Assembly (NCBI GenBank): GCA_020054675.1
Contig: JAIHAL010000010.1
Coordinates: forward strand, 1 to 56,131
DNA: 56,131 bases
Reading direction: 5' to 3'
Source: Oscillospiraceae bacterium
GTDB lineage: Bacteria > Bacillota > Clostridia > Oscillospirales > Ruminococcaceae
Shown here: positions 42,381-51,516 of the stretch, in pieces
How positions within the stretch are numbered: the first letter of the stretch is position 1
How the letters are laid out: each line of letters opens with the position of its first letter
Program-made: the position numbers and the translations under genes
Notes under the pieces: generated by a model
The model's input: only the letters and a program-made list of their open reading frames with translations
Told to the model about the DNA's origin: nothing
Database searches by the model: none

Positions 42381-44639
42381 TCATACCTCTATGGGCATTT
42401 TTGATTTTAAAAACTCCTTAAAGTCTTTTGCAGGCATAGGGCGCCCAAAGAAATATCCCTGCGCAAGGTCGCATCCGGAGCGCTTTAAAATTTCCGCCTG
42501 TCCTACCGTTTCAATGCCTTCCGCAATTGTTTCTATTTTCTTTGATTTTGCTATTTTAATTACCGCCGAAACAATTTCCCTTGAAACCTCATCTTCTTCA
42601 AGGTACATTATAAACGAGCGGTCAAGCTTCAACAGCGTAATCGGCAAAACCTGAATATAGCTCAAAGACGAATATCCTGTTCCAAAATCGTCCATTGAAA
42701 GCTTTACGCCAAGCTCTTTAAGCTCTTTCATCTGATGTATTGCCTGTTCAATATCTTTAAGCGCAAGTGATTCAGTAAGCTCTATTTCAAGGTATTTAGG
42801 TTCAAGACCCGTTTCTTCAAGCACACGGTGTATCGTTTCCTTTATATCTGTCTGATAAAAATCCACCGACGTAAGGTTTATCGAAACCGTAAGCTTTGGC
42901 AGCCCCTCATCCTGCCACTCTTTATTTTGACGGCAGGCCTCGTACATTACAAAGTCGCTTATTTTTGTAATCAGTTTTGAGCTTTCCGCAACAGGAATAA
43001 ATGCCCCCGGAGGAACTATGGTGCCATCCGGCTTAATCCAGCGTATCAAAGCCTCCATGCCTATTATTTCACCATTGGAAAGGTTGATTTTAGGCTGATA
43101 GTAAAGCACAAGCTCATTATTGTCAAGAGCAAGCGCAAGCTCTTTTTCAAGATTATTGCCGGCAATTATCGCATCATGCATTTTCAAGTCATATCTTGTT
43201 ATCGTGCCGCGGCTGTCATCGGCAAAGCTAAGAGCAAATTCCGCATGGTCAAGTACCTTTGCAAAATTATCGCTGCCGTCCGGCATTTTGCAGTATCCCG
43301 CCGAGCATGAAATAGTTTGGTTTGCGTATATCCCCGATGCCAGCTTTGACAAATCATCCTGTATGTTCTTTATGATTTTTACGGGAAGTTCCTCATCTCC
43401 GTCATCTTTGACTATAAGGGCAAAATTATCCCCGCCGATTCTTGCGCCAAAGCCGCCAAGGGTAAGGTTTTTAAGTATTGTTATAGCCATATCTTTCAAA
43501 AGATTGTTCCCGTTTTCATAGCCGCACGTATCATTTATAATATGGAACTGGTCAATATCCAGCACAATCACCCAATATGAAAGGTTCAAATCAAGGCTGC
43601 ACTCAAGTGTTTCCTGCCCTATCATCATAAACCTGTTGCGGTTGTAAATTTGGGTGACTTCGTCTATATACGCCATTTTTTCAATAAGCGAATCTTTTTC
43701 CTTTTCCTTGGTTATATCTATAATTGCTCCGCCGATATTTATATCCCCGTTAATATCATCCCTTGATACTTTATATCTGAAAGAATACCAATGATATGTC
43801 CCGTCAGCGGAAAGAATCCTTAAATCTATATCATGAATTTTATGCGAATCGGCAGAGTCGGCATCAATTTCGCAATAATTTTCAAACAAAACCCTGTCGC
43901 TTGGATGTATTTTTTCTTTCAGCTCATCAACATGCATTACATCCGCACCGTCAATTCCAAGCATATTTTTAAACTGCTGTGAAACAAAAACTTTATTGCT
44001 TCCCCCGCGCCTAAGTATAAGGCCTATTTCGGAAAGCTCCATTGAAAGGCTGTATCTCCTTTGAGTTTCAGCCAAATCATTTGAAAACTCGCAGATTTTC
44101 TTTTCCATATCCGACGTTTTTGAAAAATCAATGCCAACGGAAAGGTAAACAGGCTTTCCTTCAAACCCTTCAATAAGGGAAGTGTTCCAAACGATTTCCG
44201 TTTGTGTTCCGTCTGCATTATAAACAATTTTATGGACATCCTTTTTGGATATTAAAGTTCTTGCGCCATCTTTTGAAAAAGCCTCATCCGGAAGTATTTT
44301 TTCCAAAACCGCCTTATTTTTCAGTTCTTCAATAGAAAATCCGGTTGAATGTGCAAGTGTTGAATTTGCAAAGGTTTGGGAAAAATCTTCGTTCCAAAGA
44401 ACAGCCATGGTCTCCATTTTGTCAAATATGCTGGTAACGATTTCTTTGTGCATATCAAGCTTGCGTTTTTTTATTTGTTGATATAAAATGATATTAAGCA
44501 CGACAGCAATAGCCATAACAACAAAATATCCTGCAATTATTGCAATATAATGCTCTTTGAATAATGCTGCAAAAACGATTGTTAATAAGGTTATAAGTCC
44601 GTAAAATAATGCAAAAAACAATGCTGTAATTTTCTTCAT
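42381..44639 (-). CDS. Membrane PAS-GGDEF-EAL protein, likely c-di-GMP phosphodiesterase
   Basis: A 752-aa signalling protein: two N-terminal helices (about 5-58), two PAS-like sensor regions (about 70-180 and 200-310), a GGDEF domain and a C-terminal EAL domain. The GGDEF motif reads GGDNF, with the catalytic Glu lost, so cyclase activity is unlikely. The EAL domain keeps MEALIRW, NLTSVDF, ELTESLAL and DDFGTGYSSL, so c-di-GMP hydrolysis is expected. The start is uncertain: ATG 44639 lacks a good ribosome site, and a TTG at 44690 is possible. pfkA follows after 14 nt. Confidence 0.85.
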   Translation of the reverse strand: MKKITALFFALFYGLITLLTIVFAALFKEHYIAIIAGYFVVMAIAVVLNIILYQQIKKRKLDMHKEIVTSIFDKMETMAVLWNEDFSQTFANSTLAHSTGFSIEELKNKAVLEKILPDEAFSKDGARTLISKKDVHKIVYNADGTQTEIVWNTSLIEGFEGKPVYLSVGIDFSKTSDMEKKICEFSNDLAETQRRYSLSMELSEIGLILRRGGSNKVFVSQQFKNMLGIDGADVMHVDELKEKIHPSDRVLFENYCEIDADSADSHKIHDIDLRILSADGTYHWYSFRYKVSRDDINGDINIGGAIIDITKEKEKDSLIEKMAYIDEVTQIYNRNRFMMIGQETLECSLDLNLSYWVIVLDIDQFHIINDTCGYENGNNLLKDMAITILKNLTLGGFGARIGGDNFALIVKDDGDEELPVKIIKNIQDDLSKLASGIYANQTISCSAGYCKMPDGSDNFAKVLDHAEFALSFADDSRGTITRYDLKMHDAIIAGNNLEKELALALDNNELVLYYQPKINLSNGEIIGMEALIRWIKPDGTIVPPGAFIPVAESSKLITKISDFVMYEACRQNKEWQDEGLPKLTVSINLTSVDFYQTDIKETIHRVLEETGLEPKYLEIELTESLALKDIEQAIHQMKELKELGVKLSMDDFGTGYSSLSYIQVLPITLLKLDRSFIMYLEEDEVSREIVSAVIKIAKSKKIETIAEGIETVGQAEILKRSGCDLAQGYFFGRPMPAKDFKEFLKSKMPIEV

Positions 44640-44715
44640 AACAAAATCCGCATTCTCACTTTCTCCCTGAAATATCCGGTAGGCACACAACTTTAAAATG
44701 GATTATACCAATTTA

Positions 44716-44744
44716 AGTATATAATTATTTATATTTCTTGTCAA
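44716..44744 (-). promoter_or_regulatory. Promoter of the EAL-pfkA operon
   Basis: On the minus strand: TTGACA (44739-44744), 17-bp spacer, TATACT (44716-44721). Confidence 0.85.
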
Positions 44745-44795
44745 TAAATTTGAGCAAATATCAGCCCATTCTGCCAAAAGTTTCACATATTTTAC

Positions 44796-44807
44796 ACATG
44801 CGCATGT
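44796..44807. promoter_or_regulatory. Palindrome upstream of the response regulator
   Basis: ACATGCGCATGT is a perfect 12-bp palindrome. Just before it, TTTCACA and TTTACACA form a loose direct repeat like OmpR-type boxes. A TTTTCACA...GTCACATGGC pair recurs after the kinase gene (47020-47042), suggesting autoregulation. Confidence 0.4.
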
Positions 44808-44869
44808 TAAAATGTTTTCAAAATGGGATGATTTTAACAATCCATTTATTAACAAAAGGAGGCAAAATA

Positions 44870-45538
44870 ATGGCAAAGATTCTTATAGTTGACGACGAGG
44901 ATAAAATCAGAAATGTCGTGCGCGAATATGCCGATTTTGAGGGCTATGAGGTTGAAGAAGCCCGGGATGGCATGGAGGCTGTTGACATATGCAAAACCAA
45001 GGATTTTGACATAATCATAATGGACATAATGATGCCAAGGCTTGACGGATTTTCGGCGTCAAAGGAAATCCGTAAGAAAAAGCAAATCCCAATAATAATG
45101 CTTTCGGCGCGCGGCGAGGAATATGACAAGCTTTTCGGCTTTGAAATAGGCATTGACGATTACGTTGTAAAGCCGTTTTCGCCAAAGGAGCTTATGGCCA
45201 GAGTCCGTGCTGTGCTTAAAAGAAATTCTCAGCAGGCGCAGGGGGATGTTTTGAAATTTGAAGGGCTTGAAATCAACATCGCCGGACGCGAAGTTATCGT
45301 TGACGGCGAAAAGGTTACAATGACTCCAAAAGAGTACGACCTCCTCTTTTACCTTGTAAAAAACAAAAATCTTGCCCTTACAAGGGAAAAACTGCTTGAA
45401 GAGGTCTGGGGCTTTGATTTTTACGGCGACGACAGAACAGTCGATACTCACATCAAAATGCTGAGGAACAGCCTCGGCGAATACAGAAAGTTCATCGTCA
45501 CGCTGAGGGGAATGGGGTATAAATTTGAAGCAAATTAA
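44870..45538 (+). CDS. OmpR/PhoB-family response regulator
   Basis: A 222-aa regulator with an N-terminal receiver (D8, D9, phospho-acceptor D52 in IIIMDIMMPRLDG, Lys near 105 in VVKPFSPKEL) and a C-terminal winged helix (about 125-220; TPKEYDLLFYLVKN, VDTHIKMLRNSLGE). The start is ATG 44870 behind AAAGGAGG; a longer upstream frame lacks a site. It overlaps the kinase gene by 14 bp. Confidence 0.93.
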   Translation: MAKILIVDDEDKIRNVVREYADFEGYEVEEARDGMEAVDICKTKDFDIIIMDIMMPRLDGFSASKEIRKKKQIPIIMLSARGEEYDKLFGFEIGIDDYVVKPFSPKELMARVRAVLKRNSQQAQGDVLKFEGLEINIAGREVIVDGEKVTMTPKEYDLLFYLVKNKNLALTREKLLEEVWGFDFYGDDRTVDTHIKMLRNSLGEYRKFIVTLRGMGYKFEAN

Positions 45539-46997
45539 AATCCCGCCGCCCTTTCGCTTTAAAAGGCATGAAGCGCCTCACCAGAAACGAACTTTAAGGT
45601 ACTCCATATGGCTGTACTTCATGGCATTCATCATAACGATAATCGTTCTGCTTTGGTTTTTTCTGATTGTCTTTCTGCCGGCAAACTACCAAAAAACTAA
45701 AACGCGCGACATTGTCCGCGTGGCAAGCACGGTTGCGGGCCGTCTTGTAAATGGAGCAAGCGGCACTGAATTTTATCAGGAGCTCAGAAAGCTTGCTTAT
45801 GACAACAACATGAGCATTGAAATTTCCAATGCGGCGGGGATTTCACTTTATTCCGTGGACATGATGGCGGGAGGCGGAGAGCTTAACGGCAAGAGCGAAC
45901 TGAGCGAACTTAAAATGATGCAGTACCGGCAGATGATTCTCAACAGCGAAAACGGGATTATTTACTACACCGTGATGAACGAGCGCTACAATACAAAAAC
46001 CTTATTGTTCGGAATGCTCATAGGCTCACGGGATAATCCGCTTTTTCTGTTCATCAACACTTCCGTTGAGCCGCTGGATTCCACAATATCCATTCTTGCG
46101 GAGCAAATGGTGTACATCACGGTTGCGCTGTTGATTCTTGGGCTGATGATTTCCTTCTTCATGGCGCGCAGCATTGCAAGGCCGATTGTCAAAATTACAA
46201 AATCGGCGGAGGTGCTTGCGCAGGGAAATTACAACATCACCTTTGACGGAAAGGGCTATGACGAAGTTGAAAAGCTTGCCGCGACGCTGAATTATGCGTC
46301 GACTGAAATTTCCAAAGTCGATAATTTGCGGCGCGACCTCATTGCAAACATCTCGCACGATTTAAGGACGCCGCTGACGATGGTAAAGGCCTATGCCGAA
46401 ATGATACGCGACCTTTCGGGGGACAATCCTAAAAAGCGGAGCGAACATCTTAACGTCATCATTGAGGAAAGCGACCGTCTTGCGGGGCTTGTGAACGACA
46501 TCCTCGACCTTTCAAAGATAGAAAGCGGCAACAATGAGCTTAACCTTTCCGAATTCGGAATATCGCAAAAGCTTGAAGAAATCCTTGACAGGTACAAGCT
46601 GCTTTCGGAGCAGAAAGGCTATAAATTCATATTTGAGCGTGACGAAGAAGTTATTGTAAAAGCCGATGTAATCAAAATCGAACAGGTAATATACAACCTA
46701 ATCAACAACGCGGTAAACTACACCGGAGAGGACAAAACCGTAACCGTAAGGCAAATAAACAAGCCGGCATCCGTAAGGATTGAAATTTCCGATACGGGCG
46801 CAGGGATTCCTCAGGACCAGCTGCCGCTGATATTCGACAGGTATTACCGCACTGAAAAGAGCAAGCGCGAAGTTATCGGTTCCGGCCTTGGGCTTTCAAT
46901 AGTAAAGGCAATCTTGAAACAACATTCTTTCCCCTTTGGAGTTCATTCGGAAGTCGGCAAAGGCAGCACATTCTGGTTTGAAATACTCTTAAAATGA
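45525..46997 (+). CDS. Membrane sensor histidine kinase
   Basis: A 490-aa kinase: membrane helix about 28-52, an extracytoplasmic sensor of about 140 residues, a second helix (about 194-214), HAMP (about 215-267), HisKA with H278 (NISHDLRTPL) and a HATPase domain (NNAVNYT, DTGAGIP, GSGLGLSIVK). It starts at TTG 45525 inside the end of the regulator gene. The signal is unknown. No transporter or obvious target follows; the surface-protein gene is convergent. Confidence 0.92.
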   Translation: MKQIKIPPPFRFKRHEAPHQKRTLRYSIWLYFMAFIITIIVLLWFFLIVFLPANYQKTKTRDIVRVASTVAGRLVNGASGTEFYQELRKLAYDNNMSIEISNAAGISLYSVDMMAGGGELNGKSELSELKMMQYRQMILNSENGIIYYTVMNERYNTKTLLFGMLIGSRDNPLFLFINTSVEPLDSTISILAEQMVYITVALLILGLMISFFMARSIARPIVKITKSAEVLAQGNYNITFDGKGYDEVEKLAATLNYASTEISKVDNLRRDLIANISHDLRTPLTMVKAYAEMIRDLSGDNPKKRSEHLNVIIEESDRLAGLVNDILDLSKIESGNNELNLSEFGISQKLEEILDRYKLLSEQKGYKFIFERDEEVIVKADVIKIEQVIYNLINNAVNYTGEDKTVTVRQINKPASVRIEISDTGAGIPQDQLPLIFDRYYRTEKSKREVIGSGLGLSIVKAILKQHSFPFGVHSEVGKGSTFWFEILLK

Positions 46998-47030
46998 CTT
47001 TCAGAAAGCTTTCGCTTAGTTTTCACAAAG

Positions 47031-47253
47031 CTGTCACATGGCAGGGGTACACTATAAACGTACCAAGAAAAGGTACAAATAAGAAATCGGAGGTATGCTA
47101 TTCAAGAAAAGCTGTTTTGTTCATGTTGTTTATTTTGCGAATGTGGCAAAATAAGTGTTTTCCCCCTTTTTTAATAAGCTGTTTTTGCACAATCAACCCC
47201 TGTGCAAAAATACCCCCCAATTCAATCTTATCTTTCTCCATATCATAAGATTA
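47031..47253 (+). other. Possible short transcript after the kinase gene
   Basis: CTGTCA (47031-47036), 16-bp spacer and TATAAA (47053-47058) may be a promoter, and a strong terminator follows at 47254. Between them no convincing gene is seen: a 19-codon frame from ATG 47095 sits only 1 nt after GGAGG. It could be a small RNA or simply the 3' end of the kinase message. Confidence 0.3.
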
Positions 47254-47284
47254 GCCCTCGGAAAAATTCCGAGGGCGCTTTTTT
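47254..47284 (+). terminator. Terminator of the two-component operon
   Basis: GCCCTCGG (47254-47261) pairs with CCGAGGGC (47269-47276), followed by GCTTTTTT. Confidence 0.9.
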
Positions 47285-47307
47285 GTGCTTTCAGTTTCAG
47301 GCATAAG

Positions 47308-47345
47308 AAAACGCCACCCGCTCTGCATACAGGTGGCGTTCTTAT
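47308..47345 (-). terminator. Terminator of the surface-protein gene
   Basis: AACGCCACC (47310-47318) pairs with GGTGGCGTT (47332-47340). On the minus strand it is followed by TTCTTATG. Confidence 0.75.
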
Positions 47346-47392
47346 TATTGATGTTAGAATAACGTATAATGTTAATCTAATCAGTTGAGAGA

Positions 47393-48988
47393 TTAGCCTC
47401 TCTTCTTAGCAATGATAGCAGCAGCTGCGATAGCTACAGGGATAACTGCGAGAGCTACAGGAGCGTTGCCAGTCTTCGGGTTGGAAGCAGCAGCAGTTGT
47501 AGTTGTAGCTTCAGTAGCAGCAGCGGTTGTTGTAGCAGCAGTTGCAGCAGTTGCGGATGTGATAGCTGCAGTTGTGTCAGATACAGATTCACCAGCGGAA
47601 AGAACTTCTGCTGATTCAGCAGGGCCCTTAACTGTGATGGACTTGAGGTAAATCTTAGAGCCGTTTTCATCTTCAGAATCAACAGCAACACGGATATCTT
47701 CAATCTTGTTGGAAACATCGCCAAGTGTGCTTGTGCCGGAAGTAGCGGACTTAACGATATCAGCCCAATCAACAGTAGCTGTCCAGTTGGAAGTATCCAT
47801 CTTTACAGTCTTCTTGAGTATGCCGAAATCTGCAGTTTTAAACCATACAGTTACATAAGTTGTATCGTCATCATCCCACTTCGGGTCATCAAAGTTGAAG
47901 ATAACCTGTGCTTTAAGTCTGCCTTCGATAGCTTCAGAAACAGCGTCAACTACGTCTTCGCCATTCTTAAGAACTCCGTCCTTAACTCCGGAAGTCCAAT
48001 CAAGAACACTGGCAGCGCTCTTGTAAGAACCATCATTGCTTTCAACGATTTCAAGGTACTTGCTGCCATCAGCTGACTTTACTTCAAAAGAAGCTTCAAA
48101 TGAGTCAACAAGTCCACGCATTGCTTCAAACAAAGTAGTTGTTCCAGTGCCAGTAACCACATCTGTAGCCGTAGCACTTACAGTAACTGTCTTATTAGGA
48201 TTTGCTTTTTGAGCTTCGCTCTTGTACTTAAATACAGAAGAATCAGGAGCCTTAACATCATAGCTCATGCTAACAGAATAGCTATCAGCAGGAAGAGTAA
48301 TTCCTTGAATAGTTATAACCTTGCTATCAGCAGACATCAAAATTCCATCATTATCATTTTCATCCGGCTTTGCTTCAGACAAAGTAACATCGCCATACGT
48401 GCCAGCAGCATCAAATGTAATCTTGAAGTTTGCTATCGACTGGCTGAAAGAAAGAGTAAGTGTATCAGCAGCTGAAACATCTTTATCAATCTTATTAACA
48501 ACAGTAGTAGTAGTAGTAGTAGTAGTTAAATTCCAAACAGTACCATTCGCCAAGCCGTTAGGTGTGCCTGAAACATCGAAAACATTCTTCAACTTATTCA
48601 ATGCAGTTTCAATATCAGTAGTAGTAAGAGCTGTTACGTCTGCAGCATTGATTTCAATTTTTGTATCGCTCTCGTAATGAGCAACAGGAGTAGTGACACC
48701 CGCTACATTAACAAGTTCAATGACATAATTTACATTGTCACTAGCTGTAATTGTAACGTCAGCAGCAACACCAGATGTAGCTTTCTCTTCTTTAAGCCCA
48801 TCTTTTGCAAGAAACTTAGTTGTAGTCTTAGCATAATCCGAAGCCTTGTATCCCTTTACGCCAGAGAGTTCAAATGTCTTGTCAATAGCCGCATAAGAAA
48901 CAGTCTTAGCGGAAGCCATTGTTGTAGCTACTGCAGAAATAGCCACTGCGCCAGCAAATACGCCAGCGATTGCTTTTTTCATGTTCAT
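47393..48988 (-). CDS. Secreted, wall-anchored surface protein (NPKTGN sorting signal)
   Basis: A 531-aa exported protein. The signal peptide is about 1-27 (cleavage after ASA). The body is beta-rich, with no family I recognise; it includes a block resembling a carbohydrate-binding fold (FNFDDPKWDDDDTTYVTVWF, then VDSEDENGSKIYLKSITVKG). A Thr/Ala stalk (about 465-500) leads to NPKTGN, a hydrophobic helix and KKRG, the layout of a sortase substrate with NPxTG in place of LPxTG. No sortase gene is in the window. A tract of eight Thr codons sits near residue 160. It has its own promoter with a long leader, and its biased codons suggest high expression. Confidence 0.8.
   Translation of the reverse strand: MNMKKAIAGVFAGAVAISAVATTMASAKTVSYAAIDKTFELSGVKGYKASDYAKTTTKFLAKDGLKEEKATSGVAADVTITASDNVNYVIELVNVAGVTTPVAHYESDTKIEINAADVTALTTTDIETALNKLKNVFDVSGTPNGLANGTVWNLTTTTTTTTVVNKIDKDVSAADTLTLSFSQSIANFKITFDAAGTYGDVTLSEAKPDENDNDGILMSADSKVITIQGITLPADSYSVSMSYDVKAPDSSVFKYKSEAQKANPNKTVTVSATATDVVTGTGTTTLFEAMRGLVDSFEASFEVKSADGSKYLEIVESNDGSYKSAASVLDWTSGVKDGVLKNGEDVVDAVSEAIEGRLKAQVIFNFDDPKWDDDDTTYVTVWFKTADFGILKKTVKMDTSNWTATVDWADIVKSATSGTSTLGDVSNKIEDIRVAVDSEDENGSKIYLKSITVKGPAESAEVLSAGESVSDTTAAITSATAATAATTTAAATEATTTTAAASNPKTGNAPVALAVIPVAIAAAAIIAKKRG
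48503..48526 (-). repeat. (ACT)8 microsatellite in the surface-protein gene
   Basis: Eight perfect AGT units on the plus strand encode eight consecutive Thr on the minus strand. Slippage would add or remove Thr without shifting frame. Confidence 0.85.
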
Positions 48989-49121
48989 GAAAAAAATCCT
49001 CCTTAGTTTTGTTTTAATTTTTTATTTTATTTCCATATGGAATGGAAACCTTAAAAAAGTGAGGAAAGATTTCCGGATTGTTTCTCCTTTCCGTACAACC
49101 CTTTCCAAATATCACGCTATT

Positions 49122-49150
49122 AGTTTACCATTTCAGGCGGAAAGTGTCAA
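49122..49150 (-). promoter_or_regulatory. Promoter of the surface-protein gene
   Basis: On the minus strand: TTGACA (49145-49150), 17-bp spacer, TAAACT (49122-49127). The leader is about 125 nt and contains the palindrome TTCCATATGGAA (49031-49042) and repeated GGAAAGG, perhaps stabilising the message. The remaining 49151-49305 shows nothing clear. Confidence 0.8.
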
Positions 49151-49305
49151 GCAACCAACCTAACAAATTTAAAATTGTTTTTGCTCATTTTTTAGGCATC
49201 TTGTACTAAAACCTATGCTTTCTTAACAAAAAAGGTTACATTTTGAAAACAACGTTCACTTGCGGTAAATATTCCCGCGGTTAAAAATACATGTGATGGA
49301 AAAAA

Positions 49306-51246
49306 TTAATTCACCTTGTCTTTATTTTCCTTGTCAAGCTTTTCTATTACCGCCTGCGCGGGCATTGAGCCAAGGTCGCCGTCTTTGCGCGAACGGAGTG
49401 AAATTTCCCCAGCCTCCTGCTCCTTATCGCCTATGACAAGCATATAGGGAATTTTTTCTACCTGTGCGGAGCGGATTTTATAGCCGATTTTTTCGTTCCT
49501 CGAATCTATTTCGCACCTCAGCCCCTTTTCGCGCAGTTTCGCCAAAAGCTCCTCGGCATAAGCCTGCTGTCTGTCGGATATGGGAAGAATCCTCGCCTGA
49601 ACGGGTGAGAGCCACAGCGGAAGCGCTCCGGCATATTTTTCAAGCAGCAGCGCAAGAGTCCTTTCGTAGCAGCCTATCGACGTGCGGTGGATTACATAAG
49701 GATATTTTTTGCTTCCGTCAGCGTCAACGTATTCCATGCCGAATTTCTTCGCAAGCTGGAAGTCTATCTGCACGGTTATAAGGGTGTCCTCCTTGCCGTA
49801 AACGTTCCTTATCTGTATGTCAAGCTTGGGGCCGTAGAATGCCGCCTCGCCGTCAGCCTCGGTAAACTCTATTCCGATATGGTTGAGGATATTCCTCATC
49901 AGATTTTGCACGTTTTCCCATTCCTCGGCGGAGCCGATGTATTTTTCCTTGTTGTTCTCATCCCATTTTGAGAAGCGGTATGAAACATCTCCGTCAAGGC
50001 CGACCGTTTTAAGCATGAACCTTGCAAGCTCAACGCATTGCCTGAATTCTTCCTCCACCTGGTCCGGACGGCAGGCGATGTGCCCCTCGGAAATGGTGAA
50101 CTGCCTTACCCTTATAAGCCCGTGCATTTCCCCGCTGTCCTCGTTCCTGAAAAGCGTGGAGGTTTCGTTGAACCTCATCGGCAATTCCCTGTACGAACGC
50201 AGTCTTGAAAGGTAAACCTGAAACTGGAACGGGCAGGTCATAGGCCTGAGGGCAAAAACCTCCTCGGTTTCTGCCTTATCGGCATCGCCCAGCACGAACA
50301 TCCCGTCGCGGTAGTGGTCCCAGTGTCCGGAAATCTTATAAAGGTCGCTCTTTGCAAGGAAAGGAGTCTTTGTGAGCAGATAGCCCCTCCTTTCCTCCTC
50401 GTCCTCGACAAATCTTTGCAGAATCTGTATTACCTTTGCTCCTTTCGGCATGAGTATAGGAAGCCCCTGTCCTATATAATCCACCGTCGTGAAGTATTCA
50501 AGCTCCCTGCCTATCTTGTTGTGGTCGCGCAGTTTTGCCTCTTCAAGGGCTTTGAGATGTTCTTCCAGCTCGCTTGCCTTTGGAAATGCCACGCCGTAAA
50601 TCCTTGAAAGCTGTTTGCCCTCTTCAGCCTTGCCCCAGTATGCTCCGGTGCATGAGAGCAGTTTTACCGCCTTTATGGGAGCAATGCTCATAAGGTGCGG
50701 ACCGGCGCAGAGGTCGACAAAATCCCCCTGCTTATAGAACGAAAGCGTTTCGCCCTCGTGCTTTTTAATAAGTTCAAGCTTGTATATTTCGCCCTTTTCC
50801 CCCATAAGCTTTTCCGCTTCTTCGGGAGAAAGCTCAAAGCGTTCAAGTTCAAGGCCCTCTTTTGCAAGGCGCTTCATTTCATCTTCGATTTTTTTAAGGT
50901 CATCGGCGGAAAAAGGCTTTTCCACGCCAAAGTCGTAATAAAATCCGTTTTCGGTTGCAGGCCCTCTGCCAAGCTTTGCGTTCGGGTAAAGATTTTTTAC
51001 CGCCTGCGCAAGCAAATGCGATGCCGTATGCCAGAAAGTCTGCCTGCCCTCTTTATTTTCAAACGTAAGGATTTCAAAATCGCAATCCTCGGCAACGGTC
51101 GTCCTCAAATCGCAAAGCCTGCCGTTTATCTTGCAGGCGCATGCGGATTTATAAAGTCCCATGCCGATTCCCTTTGCAATCTCCGCCGCTGAAAGTCCGC
51201 TTTCGACTTCCCTCACGGAGCCGTCTTTAAGTTTAAGCTTTATCAT
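49306..51246 (-). CDS. thrS: Threonyl-tRNA synthetase
   Basis: A 646-aa class II synthetase: TGS domain (about 1-60), editing domain with HTASHLLAQAV (about 73-83) and VDLCAGPHL, catalytic core with motif 2 and zinc ligands in RPMTCPFQ, EGHIACRP and VIHRTSIG, then the anticodon-binding domain. RPMTCPFQ replaces the RPMNCPGH of E. coli. ATG 51246 has GGGAG 8 nt upstream; a TTG 6 nt earlier is less likely. It is the second gene behind a T-box, after a small zinc-ribbon protein. Confidence 0.95.
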   Translation of the reverse strand: MIKLKLKDGSVREVESGLSAAEIAKGIGMGLYKSACACKINGRLCDLRTTVAEDCDFEILTFENKEGRQTFWHTASHLLAQAVKNLYPNAKLGRGPATENGFYYDFGVEKPFSADDLKKIEDEMKRLAKEGLELERFELSPEEAEKLMGEKGEIYKLELIKKHEGETLSFYKQGDFVDLCAGPHLMSIAPIKAVKLLSCTGAYWGKAEEGKQLSRIYGVAFPKASELEEHLKALEEAKLRDHNKIGRELEYFTTVDYIGQGLPILMPKGAKVIQILQRFVEDEEERRGYLLTKTPFLAKSDLYKISGHWDHYRDGMFVLGDADKAETEEVFALRPMTCPFQFQVYLSRLRSYRELPMRFNETSTLFRNEDSGEMHGLIRVRQFTISEGHIACRPDQVEEEFRQCVELARFMLKTVGLDGDVSYRFSKWDENNKEKYIGSAEEWENVQNLMRNILNHIGIEFTEADGEAAFYGPKLDIQIRNVYGKEDTLITVQIDFQLAKKFGMEYVDADGSKKYPYVIHRTSIGCYERTLALLLEKYAGALPLWLSPVQARILPISDRQQAYAEELLAKLREKGLRCEIDSRNEKIGYKIRSAQVEKIPYMLVIGDKEQEAGEISLRSRKDGDLGSMPAQAVIEKLDKENKDKVN

Positions 51247-51274
51247 TTCCAACTCTCCCTTTCAAAAACGCCGG

Positions 51275-51475
51275 TCATATTCTGTTGTCGTCGTCAAAAA
51301 TTTCCGGATTGTCAACCCTGCTCATTAAGATTGCCCCGCAGTCCCCGCAAATCAGGTGGGAAATCCTGCAAGTCTTGTTTCCCATAAAATCGCTTGACAT
51401 CTCTCCGTCGCCTATCTGATAGCCGACTTTAATTTTAGTTGAGCCGCAATATTGGCATGTTTTAATTTCGTTCAT
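51275..51475 (-). CDS. Small zinc-ribbon protein in the thrS operon
   Basis: A 66-aa protein with CQYCG near residue 7, a lone Cys (NKTC) and CGDCGA near 45, giving a CxxC...CxxC ribbon. It has no recognised family. It is the first gene after the threonine T-box, so its production follows uncharged tRNA-Thr. It might bind zinc or nucleic acid; function unknown. The start is ATG 51475; GTG 51484 is an alternative, and both have weak ribosome sites. Confidence 0.7.
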   Translation of the reverse strand: MNEIKTCQYCGSTKIKVGYQIGDGEMSSDFMGNKTCRISHLICGDCGAILMSRVDNPEIFDDDNRI

Positions 51476-51516
51476 ACAAAACACTCTCTTTCTGAAATTT
51501 ATTTCATCACGGAAAC

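Noticed and set aside
46994..47248. 84-codon frame after the histidine kinase
   Set aside because: No ribosome site of its own, low-complexity tail, and it runs into the terminator region.
48503..48526. Phase-variable on/off switch at the ACT tract
   Set aside because: The unit is a triplet, so slippage keeps the frame; only length variation is possible.
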